DNA of 64,000 nucleotides from Mesorhizobium helmanticense (GTDB lineage Bacteria > Pseudomonadota > Alphaproteobacteria > Rhizobiales > Rhizobiaceae): the NCBI RefSeq assembly GCF_003034915.1, contig NZ_PZJX01000050.1, forward strand, positions 117,689 through 181,688, written 5' to 3'. Position numbers and translations under genes: made by a program. Below are positions 8,444-17,497 of the stretch, piece by piece. The notes under the pieces were generated by a model that searched no databases, was not told the origin of the DNA, and worked only from the letters and a program-made list of their open reading frames with translations. Positions within the stretch are counted from its first letter, which is position 1. Every line of letters starts with the position of its first letter.

Positions 8444-8447
8444 TTGC

Positions 8448-9437
8448 TCAGCGATCGATCCTTGCCGCCTGTTGCGGGGAATAGCGCTCTCCCTGCACGG
8501 CAATCGCCGAAACCGCGTTTTCGATATTGCGAAGATCGTCTGCCGTCAGCGCAACAGCGGTCGATCCAATGTTCTCCTCGAGGCGATGGAGCTTCGTGGT
8601 GCCGGGGATCGGAACGATCCAGGGCTTCCGGGCCAGCAACCAGGCGAGCGCGACCTGTGCTGATGTCGCCTTCTTCTCGGTTGCGATCGCGCCGATCTTA
8701 TCAACCAGCGCCTGGTTCGCCTTGCGCGCCTCCTCCGCAAAGCGGGGGACGGTGTTGCGGAAGTCGCTGCTGTCGAACGTCGTGTCGGCGTTGATGGCGC
8801 CGGTGAGGAAGCCCTTGCCCAGCGGACTGAAGGGCACGAAGCCGATCCCCAGTTCTTCGAGGACCGGCAGGATCGCCTCCTCGGGTTCGCGCCACCAGAG
8901 CGAGTATTCGCTTTGCAGCGCGGCGACCGGCTGCACCGCATGCGCGCGTCTTATATTGCGCACGCCCGCCTCGGAGAGGCCGAAATGCTTCACCTTGCCC
9001 TGTTGGATCAACTCCTTCACCGTGCCCGCCACATCCTCGATAGGCACGACCGGATCGACGCGGTGCTGGTAGAGAAGGTCAATGCGGTCGGTTCTCAGCC
9101 GCTTGAGCGACGCCTCGACGACGTCGCGAATATGCTCCGGGCGACTGTCCATGCCGCTGTGTCCGGCTGTGCCAGGGATGTCGATTCCAAACTTGGTGGC
9201 GATCACCACTTGGTCGCGGATTGGCTGCAATGCCTCGCCGACGACCTCTTCGTTCTTGAACGGTCCATAGACCTCCGCGGTGTCGAAGAAGGTGATCCCC
9301 CGCTCGAACGCCGTCCGGATCAGACGGACCGCATCCGCCGTCTCCATGGGCTGCCCGTAGGATTGGCTCATCCCCATGCAGCCAAGTCCAATGGCCGAGA
9401 CTTCCAGGCCACTGTTGCCAAGTTTGCGCTTCTGCAT
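8448..9437 (-). CDS. aldo/keto reductase
   Basis: 329-residue NADPH-dependent (beta/alpha)8 oxidoreductase of the YajO/AKR13 kind. GLGCMGMSQSYG at the N-terminus, catalytic Asp and Tyr in FFDTAEVYGP, Lys in VIATKFGID, and the cofactor block IPGTTKLHRLEEN near residue 285 are intact. In this subfamily the usual active-site His is found in LLYQHRVDP. It is transcribed away from the LysR gene at 10092 together with the broken cupin gene, so the regulator probably controls it. Confidence 0.93.
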   Translation of the reverse strand: MQKRKLGNSGLEVSAIGLGCMGMSQSYGQPMETADAVRLIRTAFERGITFFDTAEVYGPFKNEEVVGEALQPIRDQVVIATKFGIDIPGTAGHSGMDSRPEHIRDVVEASLKRLRTDRIDLLYQHRVDPVVPIEDVAGTVKELIQQGKVKHFGLSEAGVRNIRRAHAVQPVAALQSEYSLWWREPEEAILPVLEELGIGFVPFSPLGKGFLTGAINADTTFDSSDFRNTVPRFAEEARKANQALVDKIGAIATEKKATSAQVALAWLLARKPWIVPIPGTTKLHRLEENIGSTAVALTADDLRNIENAVSAIAVQGERYSPQQAARIDR

Positions 9438-9560
9438 TGTTTTGCTCCTTGTAGTGGGAATGATGAAAGGGCCGGCGGATGGGTTGGCTAGAAGAGAGCT
9501 CTCGCCGGTGCCCGACGCAAGCCGGAACCGTCCCCTCCAGCCTGAACGCCCCTCCGTAGA

Positions 9561-9958
9561 TCAGCCCGGATATTGCTCGTCGGAGACCTTCTCCATCCAA
9601 TCGACGACCTTGCCGTCGAGCGCCTCGGCAATCGCAATATGGGTCATGGCCGTGGCGGGTGAGGCGCCGTGCCAGTGCTTCTCGCCCGGCGCGAACCAGA
9701 CGATGTCACCGGGGCGGATTTCCTCGACCGGGCCGCCTTCGCGTTGCGCGAGACCGGCGCGCCGGCCGTCACGATAAGCGTCTGGCCGAGCGGATGCGTG
9801 TGCCACGCGGTGCGGGCGCCGGGCTCGAAGGTAACAGTGGCGCCGCCGACGCGGGCGGCATCCCTTCCCTTGAAAGGCGCATCGATGCGCACCTGGCCGG
9901 TGAAATAGTCGGCGGGGCCCTTCGCCGACGGCTGCGACCCGCTTCTCGTGATGTTCAT
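9561..9958 (-). pseudogene. cupin-domain protein, frameshifted
   Basis: The N-terminal half (start 9958) reads NITRSGSQPSAKGPADYF, then GARTAWHTHPLGQTLIVTAG with the metal-binding HTH motif. The second cupin motif (GGPVEEIRPGDIVWFAPGE and KHWHGASPATAMTHIAI) is in a different frame ending at 9561. A 2-bp excess in GGCGCGCCGG (9754-9765) accounts for the shift: removing one CG restores an uninterrupted cupin of about 131 residues. As written, translation leaves the family frame and stops at 9644. It may be a true mutation or an assembly error. Confidence 0.8.
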
Positions 9959-10091
9959 TGCCGGCTTCCTTCGATTGGTCAGCAGACCGTGCGTAGCGAT
10001 CCTGCCTCATCTTGATGGGCACGATGTAGGGGCTGCGTCGTTGAGGGACTAGGTGGTATAATGTGCATGAACCTATGAGAATGATTCATAT

Positions 10092-11000
10092 ATGCCGCGC
10101 AAAAACCTCAACGACCTCTTGGCCTTTCTCGCCGTGGCGCGCGAGCGCAGCTTCACCAGGGCGGCCGCCCAGCTCGGCGTCTCGCAATCGGCGCTCAGCC
10201 ACGCCATGCGCGCGCTGGAAGAGCGGCTGGGGCTCAGGCTGCTCACTCGCACCACCCGCAGCGTATCGCCGACCGAGGCCGGCGAGCGGCTGCTGCGCGC
10301 CATCGGCCCGCGTTTCGAGGAGATCGACACGGAATTGGCGGCCCTGAGCGCCTTTCGCGACAAGCCGGCCGGCACGCTACGCATCACCGCCGCGGAGCAT
10401 TCGGCCGAGACCATTATTTGGCCCGCGCTAGCGACGCTGTTGCCCGACTATCCCGACATCAAAGTGGAGGTCATTATCGACTATGGCCTGACCGACATCG
10501 TCGCCGAGCGCTATGATGCCGGCGTTCGCCTGGGCGAGCAGGTTGCCAAGGACATGATCGCGATCCGCATCGGGCCTGACATGCGCATGGCGGTGGTCGG
10601 CGCGCCGTCCTACTTCGCGCGGCGTGAGCGACCGCGCACGCCGCGGGATCTGACCGAACACAGCTGCATCAATCTGCGCCTGCCGACCTATGGCGGCATC
10701 TATGCCTGGGAATTCGAGAAGGATGGCCACGAATTGAAGGTGCGGGTCGAAGGCCAGCTGGTGTTCAACAATATCGGGTTGCGGATGAACGCAGTGCTGG
10801 CAGGTCTCGGACTGGCGTACCTGCCAGAGGATCGGGTGCGGCAGCATCTTGCCGACGGACGGCTGCTGCGCGTGCTTGCCGATTGGTGCCCGCCCTTTTC
10901 CGGCTACCACCTTTACTATCCGAGCCGCCGGCAGCACTCGCCGGCCTTCGTCGTGCTGGTCGAGGCGCTGCGGTATCGGGGTGAGGTGAATAGTGAATAG
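10092..11000 (+). CDS. LysR family transcriptional regulator
   Basis: 302 residues: an N-terminal winged helix (LAFLAVARERSFTRAAAQLG VSQSALSHAMRALE split by the recognition helix) and a LysR substrate domain from about residue 90 (GTLRITAAEHSAETIIWPAL). It resembles the CrgA/PecT-like group. It is divergent from the cupin and aldo/keto reductase genes with about 130 bases between starts, the classic LysR layout, so those genes are the likely targets. The inducer is unknown. Confidence 0.92.
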   Translation: MPRKNLNDLLAFLAVARERSFTRAAAQLGVSQSALSHAMRALEERLGLRLLTRTTRSVSPTEAGERLLRAIGPRFEEIDTELAALSAFRDKPAGTLRITAAEHSAETIIWPALATLLPDYPDIKVEVIIDYGLTDIVAERYDAGVRLGEQVAKDMIAIRIGPDMRMAVVGAPSYFARRERPRTPRDLTEHSCINLRLPTYGGIYAWEFEKDGHELKVRVEGQLVFNNIGLRMNAVLAGLGLAYLPEDRVRQHLADGRLLRVLADWCPPFSGYHLYYPSRRQHSPAFVVLVEALRYRGEVNSE

Positions 11001-11021
11001 TTACCTGATCACACCGCTCAC

Positions 11022-13103
11022 TCACTTCCACATGCCACGCATGCGGGCGCCGAGATCGATGCGAACCTGCGGCTGGCGGCGCGGATCGTCCTTGGCCTGG
11101 ACGCTTGCCCACGCCGTCTGCTCGAAGGCGCCCAAGATCGAGGCCGGGATAAAGCGGCTGCGCGAGGCATAGACGTGGCGGTCGCCGCGCGCTGCCTGGC
11201 CATGGACGAAAAACCGCTGCGGCATGACCAGGTGCAGGCTGTCCTTGGCCCGCGTCATCGCCACGTAGAGCAGCCGGCGCTCCTCGTCGACTTCTTCCTT
11301 TGAGCCGACGCCAAGGTCGATCGGTATGCAGCCGTCGACGGTGTTGAGCACGAAGACGTTCTTCCATTCCTGGCCCTTGGCCGAATGGATGGTCGACAGG
11401 ATCAGATAATCCTCATCGCGGTGCGGCGGCCCGGCTTCGTCGCTGGTCGCGTCCGGCGGGTCGAGCGTCAGCTCTGTGAGAAAGCGCTCGCGCGAAGCGT
11501 AGCCCGCGGCGATCTGTTCAAGCTGCAAAAGGTCCGCCCGGCGCATCGTTGCATCCTCGTGGATGCGTTCCAGATGCGGCTCGTACCAGAGCCTGATTTG
11601 TTCGAGGTCGGCCGGCCATTTTTTGGACCCGGCCCGCAGCTGCGAGAACAGCGCGACGAAACCCGGCCAGTCCTCCGCGGCCCTTTGCGGTGGCCGATAA
11701 CGGGCAAGGCCCATCGCCTCGTCGAGCGACGTCGCCATCGTCTCGACGATGGCATTGGCCGCCGAAGGCCCGATACCGGGCAGAAGCTGCAGTACGCGAA
11801 AGCCGGCGACGCGATCGCGCGGATTCTCGGCGAAGCGCAACACGGCCAGCATATCCTTGACATGGGCGGCGTCGAGGAATTTGAGGCCGCCGAATTTGAC
11901 GAAGGGGATGTTGCGGCGCGTCAGCTCGATCTCCAGCGGCCCGCTATGGTGCGAGGCGCGAAACAGCACGGCCTGCGCCTTCAGCGCCGTGCCCGTCTCG
12001 CGCTCGGCCAGGATCGCCTGGCAGACGTAACTCGCCTGCTCGGTTTCGTCGCGGACGTTGACCAGCTTCGGCTTTTCCGCCGATTTGCGCTCCGACCACA
12101 GGTTCTTCGTGAAGCGTTCCGACGCCTCGCCGATGACCGCATTGGCGGCGGCCAGTATGGTCTCCGTGGAGCGGTAGTTGCGCTCCAGCATGACGATCTC
12201 GGCCGGCTGCGCGAACTGCTTGGGGAAATCGAGGATGTTGCGCACTTCAGCCGCGCGAAACGAATAGATCGACTGCGCATCGTCGCCGACCACCGTGAGA
12301 CCGGAGCCGTCGGGCTTCAGCGCCGTCAGGATCGAGGCCTGCAGCCGGTTGGTATCCTGGTATTCGTCGACCAGGACATGGTCGAAACGCCCGCCGAGAT
12401 GCGCCGAAATCTCCGGCTCGCTGGCCATCTGCGCCCAATAGAGCAGCAGATCGTCGTAATCGAGCACGTTCTGCGCCTGCTTGGCCTCGACATAGCCGGC
12501 GAACAGCGCCTTGAGCTGTTCGGCCCAGCCGGCGCACCAGGGGAATACCGAACCCAGGACCTCGCCAAGCGGCGCCTGGGCGTTGACGGCACGCGAATAG
12601 ATCGCCAGGCACGTGCCCTTGGTCGGGAAACGGGCTTCGGTTTTGGAGAAGCCGAACTCGTGCCTGACAAGGTTCATCAGGTCGGCGGAATCCTCGCGGT
12701 CATGGATGGTGAAGGCCGGGTCGAGGCCGATCTCCAAAGCATAGTCGCGCAGCAACCTGGCGCCGATGCCGTGGAAGGTGCCGGCCCAGGTGAGCGCATC
12801 GGTGATGATTGAGGCATCGCGGCCCAGCACCTCGCCGGCGATGCGCTCGACCCGCTTGGCCATTTCGGATGCTGCGCGGCGCGAAAACGTCATCAAAAGG
12901 ATACGGCGCGGGTCGGCGCCCCTGACGATCAGATGCGCCACGCGATGCGCCAGCGTGCTGGTCTTGCCGGAACCGGCGCCGGCAATCACCAGCAGCGGCC
13001 GGGAGACCATGCCGTCGCCATGTTCGACCGCCAGCCGCTGCTCGGCGTTGAGCTTGGCGAGGTAGGCAGGCATGAAGGTCGAATCACGGGCAGCGAGGTT
13101 CAT
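11022..13103 (-). CDS. UvrD/Rep-type ATP-dependent DNA helicase
   Basis: 693-residue superfamily 1A helicase. Motif I AGAGSGKTSTLAHRV, Ia ILLMTFSRRAASEM, II VLVDEYQDTN, III VVGDDAQSIYSFRAA, IV ERNYRSTETIL, V STIHSAKGQEWKNVFV and VI ERRLLYVAMTRAK are all complete. The C-terminus is shorter than in UvrD (about 720) and no nuclease domain is present. Probably a repair or replication-associated accessory helicase; a separate uvrD gene is expected elsewhere. Confidence 0.93.
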   Translation of the reverse strand: MNLAARDSTFMPAYLAKLNAEQRLAVEHGDGMVSRPLLVIAGAGSGKTSTLAHRVAHLIVRGADPRRILLMTFSRRAASEMAKRVERIAGEVLGRDASIITDALTWAGTFHGIGARLLRDYALEIGLDPAFTIHDREDSADLMNLVRHEFGFSKTEARFPTKGTCLAIYSRAVNAQAPLGEVLGSVFPWCAGWAEQLKALFAGYVEAKQAQNVLDYDDLLLYWAQMASEPEISAHLGGRFDHVLVDEYQDTNRLQASILTALKPDGSGLTVVGDDAQSIYSFRAAEVRNILDFPKQFAQPAEIVMLERNYRSTETILAAANAVIGEASERFTKNLWSERKSAEKPKLVNVRDETEQASYVCQAILAERETGTALKAQAVLFRASHHSGPLEIELTRRNIPFVKFGGLKFLDAAHVKDMLAVLRFAENPRDRVAGFRVLQLLPGIGPSAANAIVETMATSLDEAMGLARYRPPQRAAEDWPGFVALFSQLRAGSKKWPADLEQIRLWYEPHLERIHEDATMRRADLLQLEQIAAGYASRERFLTELTLDPPDATSDEAGPPHRDEDYLILSTIHSAKGQEWKNVFVLNTVDGCIPIDLGVGSKEEVDEERRLLYVAMTRAKDSLHLVMPQRFFVHGQAARGDRHVYASRSRFIPASILGAFEQTAWASVQAKDDPRRQPQVRIDLGARMRGMWK

Positions 13104-13211
13104 TGCCCATCAAGCATCGTTTCTGCTTTGTTCGCAACGGTTTCAGCGCAGGACTTGCATTCACCGAGCTATTGGCTGGAGCGGGAAGAGGTTTGGCTGC
13201 GCGGCAAGGCC

Positions 13212-13379
13212 CTAACGCCGGGGTTCCACCCCCATCGCCGCCGACTGACGTCTTAAAACTTTCCGATCATCCCGTGGCGGCAGGAACGGTTCGAAATCGT
13301 CGGGCACATTGTCAATCACCTTTTTGGCGATGCGATAGGCCGCGTAGGCGATAGTCCCGGCTATGAGCAGGCGGATCAT
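13212..13379 (-). CDS. small single-helix membrane protein
   Basis: 55 residues from ATG 13379: one hydrophobic helix (RLLIAGTIAYAAYRIAKKV) followed by a charged tail with FEPFLPPRDD. The frame is open 21 codons further upstream without a better start. Not recognised; similar short membrane-anchored ORFs are common in rhizobia. Confidence 0.5.
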   Translation of the reverse strand: MIRLLIAGTIAYAAYRIAKKVIDNVPDDFEPFLPPRDDRKVLRRQSAAMGVEPRR

Positions 13380-13498
13380 GATCGCAGTCCTCCATTGGTG
13401 TGAACCAACCAGAGAGGAGGCGTTTTGTTCCCACGCAACCAAATCGGCACACGTCTCGTTTGCCCAAGGAGAAGAGAGTGGGGTGAAAGGAGGTTGCT

Positions 13499-13672
13499 AT
13501 GATGAAGTTCTCAATCCCGCTGGCCTTGGCAGCAGCGCTGGCTGTTGCTGCTTGCGACAACAACATTCAACCGACCAAGGCCCCCGTCGATCAAAACCCG
13601 CAAGTCGACAAGAACCCGGTACCCAAGTCGACGACCGGTGGCGATCAACCCGGCACGCCCCCGGCCCAGTGA
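13499..13672 (+). CDS. small putative lipoprotein
   Basis: 57 residues. A strong ribosome site, AAAGGAGG, sits six bases before ATG 13499. The product has a lipoprotein signal (MKFSIPLALAAALAVAAC, lipobox AVAAC with Cys at 19) and a short Pro/Asp/Asn-rich mature part with a repeat-like APVDQNPQVDKNPVPK. Probably a lipid-anchored envelope peptide. Two overlapping longer frames on either strand lack such features. Confidence 0.68.
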   Translation: MMKFSIPLALAAALAVAACDNNIQPTKAPVDQNPQVDKNPVPKSTTGGDQPGTPPAQ

Positions 13673-13946
13673 CTGGCTGCCGCGAGATGAGAGCGGTGGC
13701 CGGCGCCGCTTGGGAGGGGAAGAGATGGCGCCGGCCAGGCGGGTATCAGATCCGCCGCACAGCAAGAGATAGCTGAGTCTTGCCGCTGCGTCATGGCGCG
13801 ATCACGGAAGACCGGCCGCCTTCCACCGGTAACACAGCCGAGCCAATGGCATCGAGTCGTCCACGGTTGCCGTTTTTGCGCCCCATGCGACCGAACCGGC
13901 GCCCCAGGCCTTGCGAAGCGGCGACGTCCTGTGCGAAAGCGCGGCC

Positions 13947-15824
13947 ATGCTTGTTATCAACGACCTTTCGCTGCGCATGGCCGGACGTCTGCTTTTGGAC
14001 CATGCCTCGCTGACCTTGCCGGCCGGCACCAAGGCCGGGCTTGTCGGCCGCAACGGCACCGGCAAGACGACCTTGTTCAAGGCGATCACCGGCGATTTCC
14101 CGTCCGAGACCGGGTCGATCAGCCTGCCGAGGAACACCCGCATCGGCCAGGTCGCGCAGGAAGCGCCGGGCACGGAAGAGCCGCTGATCGAGATCGTGCT
14201 CAAGGCCGACCTCGAACGCTCCGCACTGCTCGAAGAGGAAAAGACGGCGACCGATCCGCACCGCATTGCCGACATCCACATGCGGCTGGCTGACATCGAC
14301 GCCCATTCCGCCGAGTCCCGCGCGGCCACCATTCTTGCCGGCCTCGGCTTCGACGATGCGGCACAAAGACGTCCGGCTTCGTCCTTCTCCGGCGGCTGGC
14401 GCATGCGCGTGGCGCTCGCCGCGGTGCTGTTTTCCGAGCCGGATCTATTGCTGCTCGACGAGCCGACCAACTATCTCGACCTCGAAGGCACGCTATGGCT
14501 GGAGAACTACGTCTCAAAATATCCGCACACCGTGCTGCTGATCTCGCACGACCGCGACCTGCTCAACCGCGCCGTCAACTCGATCGTCCATCTCGACCAG
14601 AAGAAGCTGACCTTCTGGCGCGGCGGCTACGACCAGTTCGAGCGGCAGTACACCGAGCAGAAGGAATTGCAGGAGAAGGGCCGCGTCAAGCAGGAAGCCG
14701 CGCGCAAGCACATGGAATCCTTTGTCGAGCGGTTCCGAGCGAAAGCTTCCAAGGCAAGGCAGGCGCAATCGCGCATCAAGGCGCTGGAGAAGATGAAGCC
14801 GATCGCCGCGATCGTGAACGATACGGTGCGGCCGTTCTCCTTTCCCGAGCCGGTGAAGACTGTCGCGTCGCCGATCATTGCGCTGAACAATGTCAATGTC
14901 GGCTATACCGAGGGGCAGCCGATCCTCAAGAAGATGACGCTGCGCATCGACGCCGATGACCGCATCGCGCTGCTCGGCGCCAACGGCAACGGCAAGTCGA
15001 CTTTCGCCAAGCTTTTGTCGGGCCGCCTGAAGCAGGAGAGCGGCACCATGACGGTGGCGCCTGGCTTGAAAGTGGCGATCTTCGCCCAGCACCAGCTCGA
15101 CGATCTGCGGCCGGAGGAAAACGCCTATGAACATGTACGCCGGCTGATGCCGGAGGCGCCGGAATCGAAGGTGCGCGGCCGCGTCGCCCAGTTCGGTCTC
15201 ACCACCGAAAAGATGAACACCGCCGCCAAGGACCTGTCCGGCGGCGAGAAGGCGCGCCTTCTGATGGGCCTGTCGGCCTTCGAGGGGCCGAACCTGTTCA
15301 TCCTCGACGAGCCGACCAACCATCTCGATATCGACAGCCGTGAATCGCTGATCCATGCGCTGAATGAGTTTCCCGGCGCGGTCATCCTGATCTCGCACGA
15401 CCGCCATCTGCTCGAAGCGACGGCCGACCGGCTGTGGCTGGTCAAGGACGGCGCGGTCAACCCGTATGACGGCGACCTCGAGGACTACAAGACGCTGGTC
15501 ACCGGCGTGTCCGGCGACCGCCGCGGCAAGCGCGAGGCGGAGAAGGCTTCGAAGGCCGACCGCCGCCGCGATGCGGCAGCGCGCCGCGCCGCCTTCGAGC
15601 CGCTGGCCAAGGAAATCCGCGCCACCGAAGCGCTGATGGACCGCATCCGCAAGCGCATCGACCTGATCGAGGACGAGCTCGCCAATCCGGCGGTCTATGA
15701 AAAGGATCCCTCGACCGCGACACGACTGGCCAAGGAACGCTCGCAGCTTGCGCAACAGCTGGCTGGCCACGAGGAGAAATGGCTGACCATGTCGGCGGAG
15801 TATGAGGAAGGCACGGCGGAGTAG
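13947..15824 (+). CDS. ABC-F family ATP-binding protein
   Basis: 625 residues with two nucleotide-binding domains and no membrane segment. Domain 1: Walker A GRNGTGKTT, signature SFSGGWRMR, Walker B LLLLDEPTNYLD. Domain 2: GANGNGKST, LSGGEKAR, LFILDEPTNHLD. The charged linker (about 235-300, TEQKELQEKGRVKQEAARKH) and a C-terminal coiled coil (ADRRRDAAARRAAFEPLAKE onward) are of the YheS/Uup type that acts on ribosomes or replication structures. The start at 13947 (LVINDLSLRMAGR) matches the family better than the in-frame codon at 13911. Confidence 0.93.
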   Translation: MLVINDLSLRMAGRLLLDHASLTLPAGTKAGLVGRNGTGKTTLFKAITGDFPSETGSISLPRNTRIGQVAQEAPGTEEPLIEIVLKADLERSALLEEEKTATDPHRIADIHMRLADIDAHSAESRAATILAGLGFDDAAQRRPASSFSGGWRMRVALAAVLFSEPDLLLLDEPTNYLDLEGTLWLENYVSKYPHTVLLISHDRDLLNRAVNSIVHLDQKKLTFWRGGYDQFERQYTEQKELQEKGRVKQEAARKHMESFVERFRAKASKARQAQSRIKALEKMKPIAAIVNDTVRPFSFPEPVKTVASPIIALNNVNVGYTEGQPILKKMTLRIDADDRIALLGANGNGKSTFAKLLSGRLKQESGTMTVAPGLKVAIFAQHQLDDLRPEENAYEHVRRLMPEAPESKVRGRVAQFGLTTEKMNTAAKDLSGGEKARLLMGLSAFEGPNLFILDEPTNHLDIDSRESLIHALNEFPGAVILISHDRHLLEATADRLWLVKDGAVNPYDGDLEDYKTLVTGVSGDRRGKREAEKASKADRRRDAAARRAAFEPLAKEIRATEALMDRIRKRIDLIEDELANPAVYEKDPSTATRLAKERSQLAQQLAGHEEKWLTMSAEYEEGTAE

Positions 15825-15835
15825 GAGTGCAGTTC

Positions 15836-15863
15836 TTCCCTTCTCCCTCGAGGAAGAAGGGAA
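15836..15863 (+). terminator. hairpin after the ABC-F gene
   Basis: TTCCCTTCT (15836-15844) and AGAAGGGAA (15855-15863) pair over 9 bp, 12 bases after the ABC-F stop. No T run follows, so it may be a repeat-derived hairpin that stabilises the 3' end rather than a true intrinsic terminator. Confidence 0.45.
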
Positions 15864-15876
15864 AGGCTGCCCCGGT

Positions 15877-16457
15877 TCATCCAGCGGCATCCCATTCCGG
15901 TGCGAAGGGTGGCCGGACGAAGCGCTGGTCTTTCGGCAGAGCGGCGATAGCGGCGCGATCCATGTCATCGAGCCGGATGCCCAGCGCATCAAGATTGGAA
16001 TAGGCGCACCGATCTCCTCCACGGCGCGGCGGATCATCGGCAGGTTGAAGTTGCACACGCCGATCGCACGTGTGAGGCCGCGCTCCCGCAGCAACATCAA
16101 TGCCTCCAGCGTCGCCGCCATGTCCATGTCTCTCGACGGCCAGTGGATCATGTAGAGATCGACATGGTCGAGCCCAAGCTTGCCCATGCTGGTATCGAAG
16201 GCGCGAGAGAGAGCATCCGGCGCAAGCTGGTCGTGCCAGACCTTGGTGGTGATGAAGAGCTCGTTCCGGTTCACGCCGGACGCCGTAATGGCAGCGCCGA
16301 CGGCGGCCTCATTCTCGTACATCGCCGCCGTGTCGATATGCCGGTAGCCGAGCGCAATCGCGCTCTCGACGACCGGCTGGGCGTCGCCCCCTGGCATACG
16401 GAACGTGCCGAAACCGAGGCGCGGAATCGCAACGCCCTGTGTGGCGATTGAGTCCAT
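15877..16457 (-). pseudogene. aldo/keto reductase with internal deletion
   Basis: From ATG 16457 the product is a normal AKR5-type reductase (GVAIPRLGFGTFRMPGGD, RHIDTAAMYENEAAVG with catalytic Asp/Tyr, FITTKVWHD with Lys, MIHWPSRD with His) up to EEIGAPI near residue 151. The C-terminal family sequence (LGIRLDDMDRAAIAALPKDQ and RFVRPPFAPEWDAAG) follows immediately but in another frame, ending in TGA at 15877. Roughly 80 residues of the barrel, including the cofactor-binding segment, are missing; the join lies near 15992-16003. The gene is dead as an AKR, though a fused out-of-frame product remains open. Confidence 0.85.
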
Positions 16458-16579
16458 GATGGTGTCCTTTCGCGGATGTGACGGCGGCAGGGCACACGCC
16501 CGAGACGGTTTTCCGTCCGGAGTTGCGTCAAAACAAAGAGACAGAGCGGTTCGGCGTTTCCGTGAAACGATGAACCGCT

Positions 16580-17461
16580 CTAGGCGGTTGCCTTTGGCCG
16601 GCTCGCCTCGACGAGGTCGGCGATGACGCTGTCGAGCGTCGTCGTCCCTTTGACCGCCGACCGGCCGTGATCGCTGAACTCGATCCAACCCTCGTTGAAG
16701 CCATCGAGCATCCGGATCCGAGGCAACGGATTTTGCGTGCCCTGAGAACGAAAGATCTGCTCCCAGTTCTCGCGCGGCACCGTCTCGACCCATACCGGGC
16801 GCTCCAGCACCGTGGCGAAGGCGCGGGCGATATCGTTGGGCGAGACGCGGGCAGCCCCCTCCAGCTCGACGATCCGCGTCCCGATCCAATCCTCCCGGAG
16901 AAGCGCTGCGGCCAGGCGCCCGACATCTTGCGTCGCGACCATCGCGAACAGCTTGTCGGCCGGTTGCAGGAAGCTGCGCAGCACGCCTTCGTCGCACACC
17001 GAGGGAACGTCCCAGAGTGCATTCTCCATGAACCAGCCGGGCCTCAGGAAGGTGATGGGAAGACCGATCTCCTGCAGCGACTGCTCCATCAGCGTGCGCG
17101 GGGTCAGCAGGTTCTCGTGCGGCGCATCCGCGCCGATGGTCGACAAGCAGACCACCTTGCGGGGACGCGCCTCGGCCAAAGCCGCCGTCACGGCCTCGAT
17201 GACGCGCTTGGCCTCGGGAAAGCCGGGCTCCGGATCGAACTCGGAGGGCGGCAGGATGAAGACGCCCGTGGCACCTCTGAAGGCTGAAGTCAGGCTTGCC
17301 GCATCGTCCATCTCGGCCAGGGCGATGTCACAGCCCCGGGTTCTCCACTCCGCCGCCTTGGCCTCGTCGCGCAGAACGGCGCGGACAGGCAGGCTTTCGG
17401 CGAGAAGGCTGCGCGCAAGCGCGCCGCCGACCTTGCCGGTGATTCCGGTGATTGCATACAT
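16580..17461 (-). CDS. NmrA/SDR-like NAD(P)-binding protein
   Basis: 293 residues. Atypical short-chain dehydrogenase fold with the N-terminal dinucleotide motif ITGITGKVGGALARSLL, then VRAVLRDEAKA and GVFILPPSEFDPEP. No clear catalytic YxxxK is present, as in NmrA/QOR2-type sensors and quinone reductases. It lies 37 bases downstream of the beta-lactamase-fold gene and probably shares its transcript and the divergent LysR control. Confidence 0.85.
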   Translation of the reverse strand: MYAITGITGKVGGALARSLLAESLPVRAVLRDEAKAAEWRTRGCDIALAEMDDAASLTSAFRGATGVFILPPSEFDPEPGFPEAKRVIEAVTAALAEARPRKVVCLSTIGADAPHENLLTPRTLMEQSLQEIGLPITFLRPGWFMENALWDVPSVCDEGVLRSFLQPADKLFAMVATQDVGRLAAALLREDWIGTRIVELEGAARVSPNDIARAFATVLERPVWVETVPRENWEQIFRSQGTQNPLPRIRMLDGFNEGWIEFSDHGRSAVKGTTTLDSVIADLVEASRPKATA

Positions 17462-17497
17462 GGTGGTTCTCCAGATGTTGATGTCGATCGCGAGGGC

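Noticed and set aside
14514..16997. Very long 827-codon minus-strand open frame
   Set aside because: It covers the ABC-F gene antisense and only includes family sequence in the aldo/keto reductase N-terminal part; the rest is an antisense shadow in GC-rich DNA.
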